This document shows, piece by piece, positions 1 to 7,484 of a stretch of DNA of 46,654 nucleotides. Both the position numbers and the translations under genes were made by a program. Within the stretch, counting starts at the first letter, position 1, and every line of letters begins with the position of its first letter. Under the pieces are notes generated by a model. That model was not told the origin of the DNA. It saw nothing but the letters and a program-made list of their open reading frames with translations, and ran no database searches. The DNA is taken from NCBI GenBank assembly GCA_016872285.1, contig VGZZ01000018.1:1-46654 (forward strand), in the 5' to 3' direction. This DNA is from SAR202 cluster bacterium. GTDB lineage: Bacteria; Chloroflexota; Dehalococcoidia; Lucifugimonadales; GCA-2712585.

Positions 1-34
1 CGATTCGTTTTTGAAAAATCTCAAACCGAATCGG
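1..34. repeat. family A palindromic repeat, partial copy
   Basis: The window opens in a hairpin with arms CGATTCG (1-7) and CGAATCG (27-33) around an A/T-rich middle. It matches the hairpin at 27035-27069, whose arms are CGAGTCG and CGACTCG. The fourth arm base and its pairing partner have both changed, so pairing is kept. The rest of the element lies outside the window. Positions 35-127 hold no gene that I can see. Confidence 0.6.
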
Positions 35-141
35 TAGTCCAGGGGCAGTCCTTCCTACACCCAGCCCCATCCCCACCCCTCCTTGACTTCCCTCCCTCCC
101 TAATCCTATCCTCCCATCAACGCTCCCCAAGGAGGCCCACC

Positions 142-1884
142 ATGGCGCCCAACGGAATCCCCTCTTATAGACCACCAGCTACCGGCATTAACCACGCCGT
201 GTCGTCCGGCAACTATTTCGCAACCCTCGCTGGCTACAAGATGCTGGAGGAAGGCGGCAACGCTGTCGACGCTGGCGTGGCCGCAGGCATCGCCATCAAC
301 GTCACCCAGCCCCATCGGACTTCCATCGCCGGCGTGGCCCCTATCCTCGTCTACATGGCCGAAAAGAACGAGGTCGTCTCCATCAGCGGCCTAGGACGGT
401 GGCCCAAAGCCGCCACGCTGGACTATTTCAAGACCAAATACGGCGCAATCCCCCTGGGCATGCCCCGATGCATCGTCCCCTCCGCCGCCGACGCCTGGCT
501 CACTGCCTTGGAGCGATTCGGCTCCATGACCTTCGAGCAGGTCGTCGGCCCCTCCATCGAGCTGGCCGACAAGGGCTTCCCACTGACCCGCGAAGCCAGC
601 GAGGACCTGGGTATGAAGGACTCCTTCAGCAAATGGCCCTACGACGCCACCATCTTTACCGCCAAGGGCCGCCCCTTGGGACCCTTCGAGCGTCTCGTCC
701 AGAAGGACCTGGCCCGCGTCTTTAAGAATATGGTGGAGGTTGAGCGCGCCAGCGCCTCCAAGGGCCGCGCCGGGGCTATCCACGCCGTCCGCGACTTCTT
801 CTACAAGGGTGATGTCGCCGAAAAAATGGTGGCCTTCAGCGAGAAGAACGATGGTCTGCTAACCATGAAAGACTTCGCCGACTTCTCCGTCACTGTCGAG
901 AAGCCCTGCTCCACCTCCTACAAGGACTACGAGGTCTACACCTCCGGTTTCTGGTGCCAGGGCCCCTCCATCATCGGCATCCTCAACCTCATGGAGCAGT
1001 TCGACCTCCCAGCCCTGGGCCTTAACACCGCCGACTACTTCCATGTCCTCCTCGAGTCCGTCAAGCTGGCCTTCTCCGACCGCCACTACTTCTACGGCGA
1101 CCCCGATTTCGTCGATGTCCCCGCCGACGGCCTTCTCTCCAAGGCCTACGCCAAAGAGCGCCGCGCCATGATCGATATGAAGAAGGCCTGGCCCGAGATG
1201 CCTCCTAAGGGCAACCCCTGGGCGCACCAGGGCACCAACGGCCGCAACGGGCGACGCCAGGAGGCCTCCCGGCCCCTCGCCAAGGCCGGCCCCCGCGACC
1301 CCGACACCAGCTACGCCTGCGCCGTGGACAAATGGGGCAACTGCTTCTCCGCTACCCCCAGCGACGGCGTCGGTCCAACACCCATGGTCCCCGGGCTCGG
1401 CATGATCGTCTCCTCACGAGGCACCCAGACCTGGCTTGAGGAAGGCCACCCCTCGGCTCTGGCCCCTGGCAAGCGCCCGCGACTCACCCCCAACCCAGCT
1501 ATGGCCTTCCACAAGGGCAAGCTGTATATGCCCTTCGGCACCCCCGGCGGCGACATGCAGCCTCAGGGCATGGTGCAGATGTTCCTCAACATGGTCGAGT
1601 TCGGCATGGACCCCCAGCAGGCCGTCGAGGAGCCTCGAGCCGGCTCCTGGAGCCACCCCGACTCCTTCTGGCCCCATACCTACAAGCCAGGCCAGGTAGA
1701 ACTCGAAAGCCGCATCGGTAAGGACGTGGCCGCCAGCCTGGAAAAGCGAGGCCACAAGGTCACCTGGCTCTCGGACTGGGGCTACCGCGCCTCCGGCCTC
1801 TGCGGCATCCAGGTAGACCGCAAAAAAGGCGTCCTCATCGCCGCCGCGGACCCCCGCGCCGACTCCTACGCCGTGGGTAGGTGA
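142..1884 (+). CDS. gamma-glutamyltransferase-like Ntn hydrolase
   Basis: A 580-residue member of the gamma-glutamyltranspeptidase superfamily, proenzymes that cut themselves to expose a Thr nucleophile. The AGKMLEEGGNAVDA-like N-terminal block is present as YKMLEEGGNAVDA. The cleavage site PDTSYACAVDKWGN puts the nucleophile at Thr389, and the glycine loop reads FGTPGGD. Canonical GGT has TTH at the nucleophile, SPGG at the loop, and acidic and Ser-Ser residues that hold the gamma-glutamyl group; those positions read SSRG and RLT here. No signal peptide is visible, whereas classical GGT is exported. The true substrate may therefore not be glutathione; oxamate-type amidohydrolase activity is one alternative. 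AAGGAGG at 129-135 is a good ribosome site for the ATG at 142. Superfamily is sure, reaction is not. Confidence 0.85.
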   Translation: MAPNGIPSYRPPATGINHAVSSGNYFATLAGYKMLEEGGNAVDAGVAAGIAINVTQPHRTSIAGVAPILVYMAEKNEVVSISGLGRWPKAATLDYFKTKYGAIPLGMPRCIVPSAADAWLTALERFGSMTFEQVVGPSIELADKGFPLTREASEDLGMKDSFSKWPYDATIFTAKGRPLGPFERLVQKDLARVFKNMVEVERASASKGRAGAIHAVRDFFYKGDVAEKMVAFSEKNDGLLTMKDFADFSVTVEKPCSTSYKDYEVYTSGFWCQGPSIIGILNLMEQFDLPALGLNTADYFHVLLESVKLAFSDRHYFYGDPDFVDVPADGLLSKAYAKERRAMIDMKKAWPEMPPKGNPWAHQGTNGRNGRRQEASRPLAKAGPRDPDTSYACAVDKWGNCFSATPSDGVGPTPMVPGLGMIVSSRGTQTWLEEGHPSALAPGKRPRLTPNPAMAFHKGKLYMPFGTPGGDMQPQGMVQMFLNMVEFGMDPQQAVEEPRAGSWSHPDSFWPHTYKPGQVELESRIGKDVAASLEKRGHKVTWLSDWGYRASGLCGIQVDRKKGVLIAAADPRADSYAVGR

Positions 1885-2403
1885 ACCATACATCATTTCG
1901 GTGAGCCTTTAGCCCTGAGCGTAGCCGAATGGGGTAGTCGAGAAACCTCAACGTCCCGGCTGCCACCATCACGCTCCATATGGATAACCGCGCGTTCCCA
2001 AAGCGTTGGCGAAACATTACATGGGTGGGGGATAAAAGGACTTGTCATCCTGAGCGGAGTCCGTACTCGGGCGTAGTCGAAGGATCTATGCCCATCATCA
2101 GGTCCCTTCTGGCCCCTCAGATACTTTCTCTTTGAGCGCTCGGTACCGGTCGAGGCTTGATGCATACGTAAGAATTGACCGTCACCAAGGAAATTCCTTC
2201 TCCCCTTGTGATGCCTGGTGCCAATTGAGGCTTGTGTGGCAGATACGGCGGCAACCGCCTCCAAGATAATTCCTTCTCCCTTGATGGGAGAAGGCGAAGG
2301 ATGAGGGTGAAACCCTATGGACACGCTGCTTTATCACTGCCACCTGTCACGCTGCGTGTATCCCTCCCAAAATCGCGGGAAACGTTAGCAAGGAGGCTCC
2401 CCC
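1885..2403. repeat. repeat-filled intergenic region
   Basis: I see no gene in this 519-base spacer. It holds several short repeats. About 1901-1936 (TGAGCCTTTAGCCCTGAGCG...) recurs almost unchanged at 25960-25992. About 2043-2090 (GTCATCCTGAGCGGAGTCC... with GTAGTCGAAGGATC) is of the CCTGAGC-GTCGAAGG type, also seen near 26000 and 40870. About 2304-2357 (GGGTGAAACCCTATGGACAC...) recurs at 22490-22541. Between them are remnants of CTTCTCCC-N-GGGAGAAG hairpins. The Gfo/Idh gene's ribosome site AAGGAGG sits at the right edge. Confidence 0.6.
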
Positions 2404-3507
2404 ATGCCCACCAGACTCCGCATCGGCCTCATCGGCGCCACCTCCGGCGCCGAGCGATGGGGCGCCCGCGCCCACATCCCAGCCCTCCTCGCCCTCCGCG
2501 ACGAGCTAGACTTCGCCGCTGTCTGCACCGCCCACAAAGAGACCGCCCTGGAGGCCCAAAAAGCCACCGGCGCCCGCCTCGCCTTCTGGGACTACCAGCA
2601 GCTAGTCCAATGCCCGGACATCGACATCGTCTCCGTAGCCGTCCGCATCCCCCTCCACCGTCCCATCGTCATGGCCGCTATCGACGCCGGCAAGCACGTC
2701 TTCTGCGAATGGCCCCTCGGCATGGACTCAGCCCAGGGCCAGGAGATGGCTAAAGCCGCCAAGGCCCGCAAACTCTATACCGCCATTGGCACCCAGGGGC
2801 GATTCTCTCCCGCCGTTATGTACGCCCGCGACCTCATAAAACAGGGCTTTATCGGCAAACCCCTCCACTTCAACCTCTCCCAGTTCATCGGCACCGGCAT
2901 CGGCCCGCGGCGCTCCGACCGATGGTGGTCCGTCAAGGCCGAGAACGGCGGCGGCGCGCTCAACATCTCCATGGGCCACGCCCTGGACACCATGCGCTGC
3001 TGCCTCGGCGAGGTCAGCGAAGCCTGGGGCATCACCGACACTCTGGTCAAAGAGACCACCTTCACCGATACCAAGGAGCGCGTCGATATCACCTCGGTGG
3101 ACACCGTCATGGCGACAGTGAAGCTCAAGGGCGGCGCATCGGGCGTCATGCATGCCAGCACCGTCAGCAAGACCGGCTCGGGCTTCCGCTTCGACATCTA
3201 CGGCGACAAAGGCCACCTGCTGATCGAAGCCCCTACCTACGTCCAGTACTCCCCCGGCACGGTCTCCGGCGCCACTGCCGACGATAAGTTCCACAGCCTC
3301 CCCATTCCCAAAGAATATACCCTCGTCGCCAGTCCCTCTCCCTCCGACCAGTCCTTCCAGGTCGCCCAGCTATACCATCGACTCGCCGACGCCATCCGCC
3401 ACGGCCAGCCCTTCCACCCCAACTTCGACGACGGCCTATCTCTCCACCGCACTCTAGAAGCCATCAACCGCTCCTCCACCTCCGGCCGATGGGAGAAAGT
3501 AACCTAA
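2404..3507 (+). CDS. Gfo/Idh/MocA-family oxidoreductase
   Basis: A 367-residue NAD(P)-dependent oxidoreductase of the glucose-fructose oxidoreductase/inositol dehydrogenase family. The N-terminal Rossmann fold is marked by RIGLIGATSGAERWG (about residues 6-20) and the dinucleotide-domain end by AIDAGKHVFCEWPLG (about 95-110). The usual catalytic EKP triplet reads EWP, so the conserved Lys is a Trp, as in Gal80-type members; redox catalysis is uncertain. The C-terminal half is the alpha/beta substrate domain with GGGALNISMGHALD, which supplies the His/Asp region. AGCAAGGAGG just upstream supports the ATG at 2404. The neighbouring GGT-like gene is separated by 519 bases of repeats, so co-transcription is unlikely. 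Confidence 0.85.
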   Translation: MPTRLRIGLIGATSGAERWGARAHIPALLALRDELDFAAVCTAHKETALEAQKATGARLAFWDYQQLVQCPDIDIVSVAVRIPLHRPIVMAAIDAGKHVFCEWPLGMDSAQGQEMAKAAKARKLYTAIGTQGRFSPAVMYARDLIKQGFIGKPLHFNLSQFIGTGIGPRRSDRWWSVKAENGGGALNISMGHALDTMRCCLGEVSEAWGITDTLVKETTFTDTKERVDITSVDTVMATVKLKGGASGVMHASTVSKTGSGFRFDIYGDKGHLLIEAPTYVQYSPGTVSGATADDKFHSLPIPKEYTLVASPSPSDQSFQVAQLYHRLADAIRHGQPFHPNFDDGLSLHRTLEAINRSSTSGRWEKVT

Positions 3508-3572
3508 CCCCTTGATGACGGTCCACCTTCAGAACGGGCCTTCTGGGGTCTTGTGGTTCTTCCCCTCAGGTG

Positions 3573-3704
3573 CCCCCTCTTCTCCTATTGCAAAGGAGAA
3601 GAGGGGGATAGAGCCTGCCCTGAGCCTGGCCGAAGGGGGGTGATGAGGTGATCCTTATTTCTCTTCCCCTTCCAGCAGGAGGGGGATTAAGGGGATGGTA
3701 TCCC
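3573..3704 (+). repeat. family B repeat, copy 1, with 14-bp hairpin
   Basis: The copy begins with a perfect 14-bp stem (3573-3586 and 3594-3607) around the loop ATTGCAA. It continues through a 25-base CCTGAGCCTGGCCGAAGG-type insert, a TGATGAGGTGAT block and ending TTAAGGGGATGGTATCCCG. Inverted copies lie at 36949-37066 and 46225-46363. It sits between the Gfo/Idh gene and the convergent GlcG-like gene, where it could also fold in either transcript's 3' end. Confidence 0.75.
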
Positions 3705-3737
3705 GCCTTATGCCACGCTGGTCTTTTGTGTACAGGC

Positions 3738-4157
3738 CTACGAAACCCCCAGCGCCTTTAACCCCGCCCTTGCTATATCCTCATCATCCTTCCCTGACGG
3801 CAGCCCGCCAACCCCAATGCCACCCAGCAAGCTCCCATCCTTGGCATTAATCACCAGCCCGCCCTGAAGCTGCACCAGCTGGGGATCGCCAAAGTCCGCC
3901 ACAGTTCTCCCTGTGGTCTTCAACTGCTCCGCAAAGGCTATCGTATCCATCCGCCTGATGGCCGAGGTATAGGCCTTCCTCAGGGCAAAGGTCGGCCTTA
4001 TGCACTTGTCCATCCGGGCGTAAGCCAGCAGGTTCCCCATATCGTCGACAATCGCCATATCCACGGGCCGTCGGTTGGGGTTCTTGTTAAAGTCAGCCAC
4101 CATGGCGTTAATCGCGTCCTGGCACTGTTTTAGACTCAACATTTGTTTCTGGTACAT
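3738..4157 (-). CDS. GlcG/HbpS-family (DUF336) protein
   Basis: A 139-residue protein matching the GlcG/HbpS/PduO-C family throughout: an N-terminal helix (LKQCQDAINAMV), then VDMAIVDDMGNLLAYARMD, FALRKAYTSA, the LQGGLVI segment and the C-terminal GGIGVGGLPSGKDDEDIARAGL. Some family members bind heme or cobalamin; others are found in operons for glycolate or small-molecule oxidation. Nothing here fixes the ligand. The start ATG at 4157 follows AGGAGGCGGGAG. It is convergent with the Gfo/Idh gene and stands alone. Confidence 0.85.
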   Translation of the reverse strand: MYQKQMLSLKQCQDAINAMVADFNKNPNRRPVDMAIVDDMGNLLAYARMDKCIRPTFALRKAYTSAIRRMDTIAFAEQLKTTGRTVADFGDPQLVQLQGGLVINAKDGSLLGGIGVGGLPSGKDDEDIARAGLKALGVS

Positions 4158-4238
4158 CGCTCCCGCCTCCTGCTAAATTTGTCCCGACGGGCGCATTGTA
4201 TTAAGAAGACCAATGATTATCCAGTCGACGGCCCGGCC

Positions 4239-4820
4239 CTACGCCAGCCTCAGCGCCCGCGCCACCCGCACCACCACCGTCGGCAGCGGCTCCATCCTCG
4301 GCAGGCCCCACCATACCGCCGCAGCAGACGCCACCCCGATAACCCCTCCCCCCACCACGTCCGACAGGTAATGCGCCCCCGCAAACACCCTGGATAGGCT
4401 CCACAGCGCCGCCGCCGCCAGCACTGCCCACCCTACCGGCCTAATCGCCAGCCACACGCTGAAGGCCACCGCGAAGGATAGGGCCGATGCGTTGGCAGGG
4501 AAGGACGAGTCTGTAGGTTCGTAGAACAGGAGGCGCAGGTCCAAATCGTTGAAGGGTCGTGTTCTGAAATAGAAGTCGTTGAACACAAGCATTGCTAGAT
4601 TGGCAAATCCCAGGGCAATCACAGCGCGCAACACGGCGTATTGGCGCTTTGCCCGCGTCTCGGCGTCTTTGCCCCAAAACCATAGGCCCAGCAACCCCAG
4701 GGCCAGCGCCACGGGTATTAGATAGTCGTTAGCCGCCAGCCTCGCCGCGTCGTCCAACACCTCCCACCGGCCCGCCCACTGGTTCAGCCACAAGACTATC
4801 TCCCGGTCCGCGCCGCTCAT
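4239..4820 (-). CDS. PAP2-family membrane phosphatase, partly degenerate motifs
   Basis: A 193-residue multi-pass protein of the PAP2/undecaprenyl-diphosphatase type. Motif 3 (SRVFAGAHYLSD, about residues 141-152) is intact and holds the nucleophilic His. Motif 1 is FNDFYFRTRPF, where the Lys expected seven residues before RP is Asn. Motif 2 reads SFPANAS, where families such as BcrC have a Ser-Asp-His, so the general-acid His is missing. Activity is therefore doubtful, or the substrate pocket is unusual. The start ATG overlaps the previous stop as ATGA (4817-4820), so it is coupled to the upstream membrane gene and plsY. Confidence 0.75.
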   Translation of the reverse strand: MSGADREIVLWLNQWAGRWEVLDDAARLAANDYLIPVALALGLLGLWFWGKDAETRAKRQYAVLRAVIALGFANLAMLVFNDFYFRTRPFNDLDLRLLFYEPTDSSFPANASALSFAVAFSVWLAIRPVGWAVLAAAALWSLSRVFAGAHYLSDVVGGGVIGVASAAAVWWGLPRMEPLPTVVVRVARALRLA

Positions 4821-5221
4821 CGACTGCGTATCCCCCTAAAACTGGCCGACAGCGCATGAATGAAGCTGGCGTGCCGCAATGCCGACATGCCGGCCAGATA
4901 CCGGCCGTCCTTTGGCCGCATCTGCCAGTTGACCAGCGAGCTGACCGCCATCGTAAATACCACCGCCGCCCCGCACGCCGCCACAAACAGCATCGCCTGC
5001 TGGTTGCCGTTCAGCCCGGCCTCGGTGTCCGGCACGTTTCGCGGCTCCGAGGCGAAAAACCAGCCAAAGGCCCCCGTGGTCAACGCTAGGCCGAATATGA
5101 AAGTGACTGCTCTATGCGGTATTAAGTAGACGCCCTTAAGAAGGCTGTATGATGCGGCCATCTGCAGAACGCCGAGGGCGGAGATAAAGACAAAAACTAG
5201 ATAGTCTAGGACGAAGGGCAC
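4817..5221 (-). CDS. small membrane protein of unknown function
   Basis: A 134-residue protein that I do not recognise. It has about three or four hydrophobic segments (approximately residues 5-27, 36-56 and 76-96) and a basic C-terminus ending RGIRSR. The start is a GTG at 5221, immediately after the plsY stop (TAAGTG), and its own stop overlaps the PAP2 start. This tight packing between plsY and a PAP2 phosphatase suggests a role with phospholipids or lipid carriers, but only by position. Confidence 0.65.
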   Translation of the reverse strand: MPFVLDYLVFVFISALGVLQMAASYSLLKGVYLIPHRAVTFIFGLALTTGAFGWFFASEPRNVPDTEAGLNGNQQAMLFVAACGAAVVFTMAVSSLVNWQMRPKDGRYLAGMSALRHASFIHALSASFRGIRSR

Positions 5222-5848
5222 TTAGGAACGTTCGACGGTGGGCGTGATTGCCTCTTGGCCCCCGGCCCCTGACTCCACCGTCAGTTTGCGCACGCTGGCA
5301 AAGTGACTCAGCCCCACCACCACTGGCAGAAGGATGGAATAGAAGACCTGTCCCAAACTCGCGTCCGTCATCCATGCCACCAGGGGCAGAGGTATGAAGC
5401 TCATAGCTATGGCTGTTGTGGACTTACGAAAGATAATTACGGCGCCTAAGGCCACCATACCCATGATGATACCCGCGGGGTAAACCAGCGTCATTAGCAC
5501 GCCTAGAGCCGTGGCCGCGCCTCGACCTCCTCGGAATCCTAGATAGAAAGGCCAGTTGTGGCCCGCCACCGCCGCCAACCCGGCAGCCATCTCCGCCAGG
5601 ACGCCATCCATCAACGCCTTCGTGATGAGCAGCGCCAGGACGCCCTTCAGAGCGTCTATTACACAGACTAAGGAGCCGGCCCTCAGCCCTAAAGTTCGGA
5701 AGACGTTAGCGGAGCCGGCATTCCTATCTCCCAACTCTCGGATGTCCGCGTTTATAAGCAGGCGTCCGGTAATGTAGGCCGTCGGAAAAGACCCCACCAG
5801 ATAAGCCAGGGGAACAACTACAAACCAGCCCAGGCTATCCCAGTGCAT
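5222..5848 (-). CDS. plsY: glycerol-3-phosphate acyltransferase PlsY
   Basis: PlsY transfers an acyl group from acyl-phosphate to glycerol 3-phosphate, the first step of phosphatidic acid synthesis, in the cytoplasmic membrane. The 208 residues carry the family blocks: GSFPTAYITGRL with IRELGDRNAGSANVFRTLG (about 19-55), and the second conserved loop GHNWPFYLGFRGGRGAAT (about 96-113). Several transmembrane segments fit the usual length of about 200. It leads a coupled trio with a small membrane protein and a PAP2 phosphatase. The C-terminal tail, about 20 residues past the last helix, is longer than in most. Confidence 0.95.
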   Translation of the reverse strand: MHWDSLGWFVVVPLAYLVGSFPTAYITGRLLINADIRELGDRNAGSANVFRTLGLRAGSLVCVIDALKGVLALLITKALMDGVLAEMAAGLAAVAGHNWPFYLGFRGGRGAATALGVLMTLVYPAGIIMGMVALGAVIIFRKSTTAIAMSFIPLPLVAWMTDASLGQVFYSILLPVVVGLSHFASVRKLTVESGAGGQEAITPTVERS

Positions 5849-5897
5849 AGACCCTATACCTCGCCTTCACCAGGCCTTTGCTCAGGCAATGGGTTTC

Positions 5898-6836
5898 TTA
5901 GGTCTTTACCAGGCTGGGCTTTGCCGCGGTGCACCAGTGCAGATACTTAGGGTTGTTGCCCGTCACCACCTGGAAATAGGCGTCCCGCAGCGCGCGCGAT
6001 ATCGGCCCCACCTTGCCGTCGCCGATGTTCCGGTGGTCCAGCTGCACCACCGGCGTCAGGTGCGCTGCGGTGCCGGTCAGAAACATCTCGTCGGCGGTGT
6101 AAAGCTCCGGCCTGGCGATGTGCGACTCGATGACCTCCAGCCCCATCTCTTCCCTGGCGAGGTGCATAATCGTGCTGCGAGTGATGCCCGGCAGAACGTT
6201 ATCGATAAGCGGCGGCGTGTACAGCTTGCCGCCCCGCACCACGAAAACGTTCTCGCCGGAGCCTTCCGACACAAACCCGCTGTGGTTCAGCACTATGGCC
6301 TCGTCAAAGCCCGCCAGTACCGCCTCCGTCTTCGCCAGAATGCTGTTAATGTATATCCCCGTAAGTTTAAAACGAGGCGGTATTGTCTGATCGTCGGGCC
6401 TGCGCCAGCTGGAGGTGCAGCACTTTAGCGCGTCGGCCTCCAGGTACTTGCCAAAGGGTATAGTGATGAGACAGAAGTCGCTGTCCAGCTCGTGCAGCTT
6501 CAGGTTCGCCACCCGCTCGGCGCTCTTGTAGGCCAGAGGCCGGATGTAGATGTCCTGAGTGTAGCCGCAGCGCTCCACCAGCTCCACCGTGATTTTGCAC
6601 AGGTCGTCCACAGAATACGGAAGGTTCATCATCAGGATGCGGCAGCCCTGCATCAGCCGTTCGTAATGCTCTCGAAGCCTGAAAATAAAGACCGTCTCCT
6701 TGCCGGCGTTCCAGTTGCCGCGAACGCCCTCAAAAGCGCCCGTCCCGTAGTGCAGAGCATGGGTAGTGATGCTGACCTTGGCCTCTTCAAGAGGCACAAA
6801 TTTGCCCTTAAAGAACGCCAGCGATTTGGGACTCAT
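5898..6836 (-). CDS. ilvE: branched-chain amino acid aminotransferase
   Basis: A 312-residue fold-type IV PLP enzyme that interconverts Val/Leu/Ile and their 2-oxo acids. Seen motifs are HALHYGTGAFEGVRG (26-40), IRPLAYKS (98-105), the PLP lysine in PRFKLTGIYINS (Lys157), EGSGENVF (about 192-199) and the phosphate-binding LPGITRSTI. The ATG at 6836 follows TTTTAGGAG. A probable promoter lies just upstream at 6874-6902. No other branched-chain genes are nearby, so it is a stand-alone gene reading away from comEA. Confidence 0.95.
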   Translation of the reverse strand: MSPKSLAFFKGKFVPLEEAKVSITTHALHYGTGAFEGVRGNWNAGKETVFIFRLREHYERLMQGCRILMMNLPYSVDDLCKITVELVERCGYTQDIYIRPLAYKSAERVANLKLHELDSDFCLITIPFGKYLEADALKCCTSSWRRPDDQTIPPRFKLTGIYINSILAKTEAVLAGFDEAIVLNHSGFVSEGSGENVFVVRGGKLYTPPLIDNVLPGITRSTIMHLAREEMGLEVIESHIARPELYTADEMFLTGTAAHLTPVVQLDHRNIGDGKVGPISRALRDAYFQVVTGNNPKYLHWCTAAKPSLVKT

Positions 6837-6873
6837 CGCGGACTCCTAAAATCGATTTTTTGAAAGTGTGTCA

Positions 6874-6902
6874 ATTATAATGACGCCCAATCTATAACAC
6901 AA
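6874..6902 (-). promoter_or_regulatory. probable ilvE promoter
   Basis: On the minus strand TTGTGT (6902-6897) and a perfect TATAAT (6879-6874) are 17 bases apart, giving a leader of about 30 bases before the ilvE ribosome site. The region also holds TATAAT on the plus strand (6876-6881), which could serve comEA, but I see no convincing -35 for it. Confidence 0.5.
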
Positions 6903-6917
6903 CAAAAGCGAATTACG

Positions 6918-7484
6918 TTGGATTCTAAGTTTGCTGTGAACCTGGTCCTTGTCCTCGCCGGCGCCGCCGCCCTGTCCGGCGGTATCGCCCTCGCCCTGCG
7001 CGCTGACGACAACCCGGGCATGCGCATCCTCCTTCCCACCCCCACGCCCATCCCTCAGATGGCGGTCTTTGTCAGCGGGTCCGTAGCCTCTCCCGGCGTC
7101 TACACCCTGCCTCCAGGCAGCCGCGTCCAAGACGCTGTCGACGCCGCCGGCGGCTTCCTCCGCGACGCCGACGCCTCGTCGGTGAACCTGGCCCGGCGCA
7201 TCCGCGACGAGGAGCAAGTCCACGTGTCCAGAGTCGGCGAGACCTCCACCATTGTAGCCTCAGTTCCGAATAGCCCCGACAGAATAGATATAAACTCCGC
7301 ATCCTCTGAAGAACTCCAGAAGCTGCCTGGAGTCGGGCCTGTCCTGGCCGGCCGCATTATCGAGTTTCGAGACAATAACGGACCCTTTCGCTCCGCCGAC
7401 GAGCTGCTCCTGGTCCAGGGTATCGGCCCCTCCACCTACCAAAACATGCGGGACCTGATAACCGTAGGGCCAGGCAGCCCTTGA
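6918..7484 (+). CDS. comEA: ComEA-like competence DNA-binding protein
   Basis: A 188-residue DNA receptor for transformation, held outside the membrane by an N-terminal anchor (about residues 6-28). A beta-rich SLBB domain follows (VFVSGSVASPGVYTLPPGSRV, about 50-105). The C-terminus carries two helix-hairpin-helix units: INSASSEELQKLPGVGPVLA and FRSADELLLVQGIGPSTY (about 125-180). This is the usual ComEA order. It starts with TTG at 6918, and its stop overlaps the comEC start, so the pair is translationally coupled. Confidence 0.92.
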   Translation: MDSKFAVNLVLVLAGAAALSGGIALALRADDNPGMRILLPTPTPIPQMAVFVSGSVASPGVYTLPPGSRVQDAVDAAGGFLRDADASSVNLARRIRDEEQVHVSRVGETSTIVASVPNSPDRIDINSASSEELQKLPGVGPVLAGRIIEFRDNNGPFRSADELLLVQGIGPSTYQNMRDLITVGPGSP

